From Candidatus Fonsibacter sp. (GTDB taxonomy: Bacteria; Pseudomonadota; Alphaproteobacteria; Pelagibacterales; Pelagibacteraceae): a stretch of DNA of 7,692 bases. The stretch spans positions 1-7,692 of the forward strand of contig JALRAW010000179.1 in NCBI GenBank assembly GCA_023257975.1. Direction: 5' to 3'. A program made the position numbers and the translations under genes. Shown here in pieces: positions 6,134-7,692 of this stretch (position 1 is the first letter of the stretch; each line of letters begins with the position of its first letter). Below the pieces are notes generated by a model, which was not told the origin of the DNA, did not search any database, and saw nothing but the letters and a program-made list of their open reading frames with translations.

Positions 6134-7266
6134 TTTATTTTGATTATAACGCTACAGCTCCTTTGCATAAAAATGTAATTAAAAAAATTCAGAATATAAA
6201 GTTTGAAGAATTTGGAAATCCTTCATCAATTCATAAGATTGGTAGAAATTCTAAAAAAATTGTTGAAGAAGCAAGAAGAAATATTTTATCTACTTTAAAA
6301 GCAAAGAACTATGATTTGATTTTCACTAGCGGAGCTACAGAATCAAATAATTTAGCAATTAAAGGATTTATTAAAAAAAATAATATTAAAACTATATATT
6401 CTCTTGAAACAGAGCATGCATCCGTCATTGATGTCGTTAAAAATTTAGGTATTGAAAAGAAATTCTTTAAAACAAATTCAAATGGCACAGTTAATTTAAA
6501 AGAAATTGAAGAATTACTATCAAAGCAAACAAGTTCATTTTTAGTTAGCATTATGTTTGCTAACAATGAATCTGGAATTATTCACCCAATTACAGAAATA
6601 TCAAAAATTGTAAAAAAATATAATGGTATTATTCATTGTGATGGCGTTCAAAGCCTTGGAAAAATTGAAATTGATTTAGATAGTCTTGATGTAGATTTGT
6701 TTTCAATTTCATCACATAAAATTGGCGGACCCACAGGAATTGGTGCTTTATTAATTAATTTAAGAAACAATATCTCTCCTGAAATTATAGGAGGTGGCCA
6801 AGAGAAGAATTTAAGATCTGGTACAGAAAACTATTTAGGAATTGTTGGCTTTAGTGAGGCTATTAATGAAGTTAAAAATTTAACTAGAATTTGCAATTCT
6901 GAAATTAAAAATAATAGAGATTTATTAGAGACAAATTTAAAAAAATTGTCTAATGAAATTAAAATTTTTGGTGAAGATACAGATAGATTAGGAAACACTT
7001 GCTATTTTGCCTATCCTTCAATGACAAGCGAAAACCAAGTGATTGCCCTTGATCAAAAGGGTATTTGTGTAAGTTCAGGTGCTGCTTGTTCATCTGGAAA
7101 AGTTGAACCTTCTCATGTTTTAAAAGCAATGAAGGTAGATGATAAATATATTCATTCAGCTATCCGAGTAAGCTTAGGTTGGGATTCAACAAAAGAGCAG
7201 GTTGAGACTTTCTTTAATGTTTGGAAGTTGGATTGTTTTAAAAATGGAGCTTTAAATGTCAGATAA
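6130..7266 (+). CDS. Cysteine desulfurase (IscS/NifS-like, PLP-dependent)
   Basis: This 378-residue cytoplasmic enzyme removes sulfur from L-cysteine, giving alanine and a protein-bound persulfide used for iron-sulfur cluster assembly. Family landmarks are intact. YFDYNATAP is at 3-11 and the cofactor-site SGATESNNLAIKG at 67-79. His96 (in ETEHASV) stacks on PLP. Asp171 and Gln174 (CDGVQS) contact the ring. Lys197 in SSHKIGGPTG forms the Schiff base. RSGTEN is at 229-234. Cys320 in SSGAACSSG is the persulfide-bearing residue. These lie 8-9 positions before their E. coli IscS equivalents, so the alignment is nearly collinear. The mobile-loop Cys context and the sequence suggest class I (IscS/NifS) rather than SufS; I leave the symbol open because the operon is of suf type. 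The start overlaps iscR by 4 bases and the end overlaps sufB by 11, consistent with a single transcript. Confidence 0.95.
   Translation: MIYFDYNATAPLHKNVIKKIQNIKFEEFGNPSSIHKIGRNSKKIVEEARRNILSTLKAKNYDLIFTSGATESNNLAIKGFIKKNNIKTIYSLETEHASVIDVVKNLGIEKKFFKTNSNGTVNLKEIEELLSKQTSSFLVSIMFANNESGIIHPITEISKIVKKYNGIIHCDGVQSLGKIEIDLDSLDVDLFSISSHKIGGPTGIGALLINLRNNISPEIIGGGQEKNLRSGTENYLGIVGFSEAINEVKNLTRICNSEIKNNRDLLETNLKKLSNEIKIFGEDTDRLGNTCYFAYPSMTSENQVIALDQKGICVSSGAACSSGKVEPSHVLKAMKVDDKYIHSAIRVSLGWDSTKEQVETFFNVWKLDCFKNGALNVR
7246..7249 (+). promoter_or_regulatory. Ribosome binding site of sufB (GGAG)
   Basis: GGAG within the desulfurase gene lies 6 bases before the ATG at 7256 and supports that start in spite of the 11-base overlap. 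Confidence 0.55.
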
Positions 7267-7564
7267 TTTAATCCAAGAACAAATTAAGCAGGACTATGCT
7301 TATGGATTTGTAACAGATGTTGAATCGGTTAGAGCTCCAAAGGGTCTTAATAAAGAAGTTATTGAATTTATTTCTAAACAAAAGAAAGAGCCACAGTGGT
7401 TGCTGGAGTGGAGATTAAAAGCATTTGAGAGATTACAATCAATGACCGAGCCAAACTGGCAAAAACCCCAGTACCCTAAAATTGATTATCAGGCTTTATA
7501 TTATTACTCAGCGCCAAAAGGTTTTAAGGAAGGACCAAAGTCATTAGATGAAATTGATCCTGAA
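7256..7564 (+). CDS. sufB: Fe-S cluster assembly protein SufB, N-terminal fragment
   Basis: SufB is the scaffold subunit of the SufBCD complex, which builds iron-sulfur clusters in the cytoplasm. The first 103 residues are plain SufB: YAYGFVTDVES at 14-24, RAPKGLN at 26-32, PQWLLEWRLKAFER at 46-59, YPKIDYQALYYYSAPK at 73-88 and PKSLDEIDPE at 94-103. After that, where SufB normally continues with a segment like KLGIPLxEQ, the sequence no longer fits, although the frame stays open. A complete SufB is about 480 residues, so only a fifth is here. The stop placed at 7564 marks where homology ends, not a stop codon. The gene overlaps the desulfurase gene by 11 bases and is the third gene of the operon. 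Confidence 0.9.
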
Positions 7565-7692
7565 ATTAAAAACATAATTGGCGATGAAGTTAAAGTCAGT
7601 TCTAGGCAGCAACGTCGCCAAGATGTTGATTTTATTTTTATGGCAATGAATGCTGATTTAGCTAGGCAGATAAAACCGTTATTGAATTTTTA
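7565..7692 (+). CDS. LpoA/LppC-like fragment fused in frame to sufB, probably a chimeric join
   Basis: From about residue 104 of the sufB frame the peptide reads IKNIIGDEVKVSS followed by RQQRRQDVDFIFMAMNADLA and RQIKPLLNF, with a final partial codon TA that would be Tyr if complete as TAT or TAC. The pattern R-R-x-D-V-D-F-I-F, then A-R-Q-I-K-P-L-L-N-F, resembles the C-terminal periplasmic-binding-like domain of LpoA (LppC), the outer-membrane lipoprotein activating penicillin-binding protein 1A. It does not resemble SufB. LpoA is known from Gammaproteobacteria, not Alphaproteobacteria. The family call rests on remembered motifs over about 40 residues. The exact breakpoint is uncertain, probably within 7556-7585. 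A true fusion protein is very unlikely. Confidence 0.55.
   Translation, partial: MKNIIGDEVKVSSRQQRRQDVDFIFMAMNADLARQIKPLLNF

Noticed and set aside
6309..6566. 85-codon minus-strand frame inside the cysteine desulfurase gene
   Set aside because: It is a shadow of the desulfurase coding sequence, with no promoter or ribosome binding site.

Overview
The window reads as a piece of a very AT-rich, tightly packed alphaproteobacterial chromosome, most like SAR11 (Pelagibacterales) or a similar streamlined marine lineage. The basis is Lys/Ile/Asn-rich proteins, almost no intergenic space, neighbouring genes that overlap by 4 to 11 bases, and two gene sets common in Alphaproteobacteria: divergent tyrS/anmK, and an IscR-type regulator followed by a cysteine desulfurase and sufB. 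No database search was possible, so the taxon is an inference.

Layout. 1-122: DNA of about 52% G+C that does not match the rest and carries a minus-strand coding-like frame. 123-200: the last codons of an AT-rich upstream gene. 200-2500 (+): AsmA-like inner-membrane-anchored protein. 2493-3734 (-): tyrosyl-tRNA synthetase, tail to tail with the AsmA gene. 3784-4878 (+): anhydro-N-acetylmuramate kinase, divergent from tyrS across 49 bases. 4875-5531 (-): small alpha/beta hydrolase, tail to tail with anmK. 5532-5662: the longest clear regulatory gap, holding divergent promoters, a near-perfect type 1 IscR box over the iscR -35 element, and a 17-base inverted repeat. 5663-6133 (+): IscR. 6130-7266 (+): cysteine desulfurase. 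7256 onward (+): start of sufB.

The right-hand block is an iron-sulfur cluster assembly operon. IscR senses cluster supply and probably represses its own promoter, the desulfurase supplies sulfur, and SufB begins the scaffold complex. The left-hand genes serve the envelope (AsmA-like protein, anmK) and translation (tyrS).

The most notable observation is that both ends look chimeric. At the right end, SufB homology stops near residue 103. The same frame then continues as a sequence resembling LpoA/LppC, a gammaproteobacterial outer-membrane lipoprotein. At the left end, base composition and reading frame both break near position 120. Metagenome misassembly is the simplest explanation. I found no previously undescribed system; the central genes are recognisable housekeeping families. 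No tRNA, rRNA, CRISPR array or mobile element was seen.
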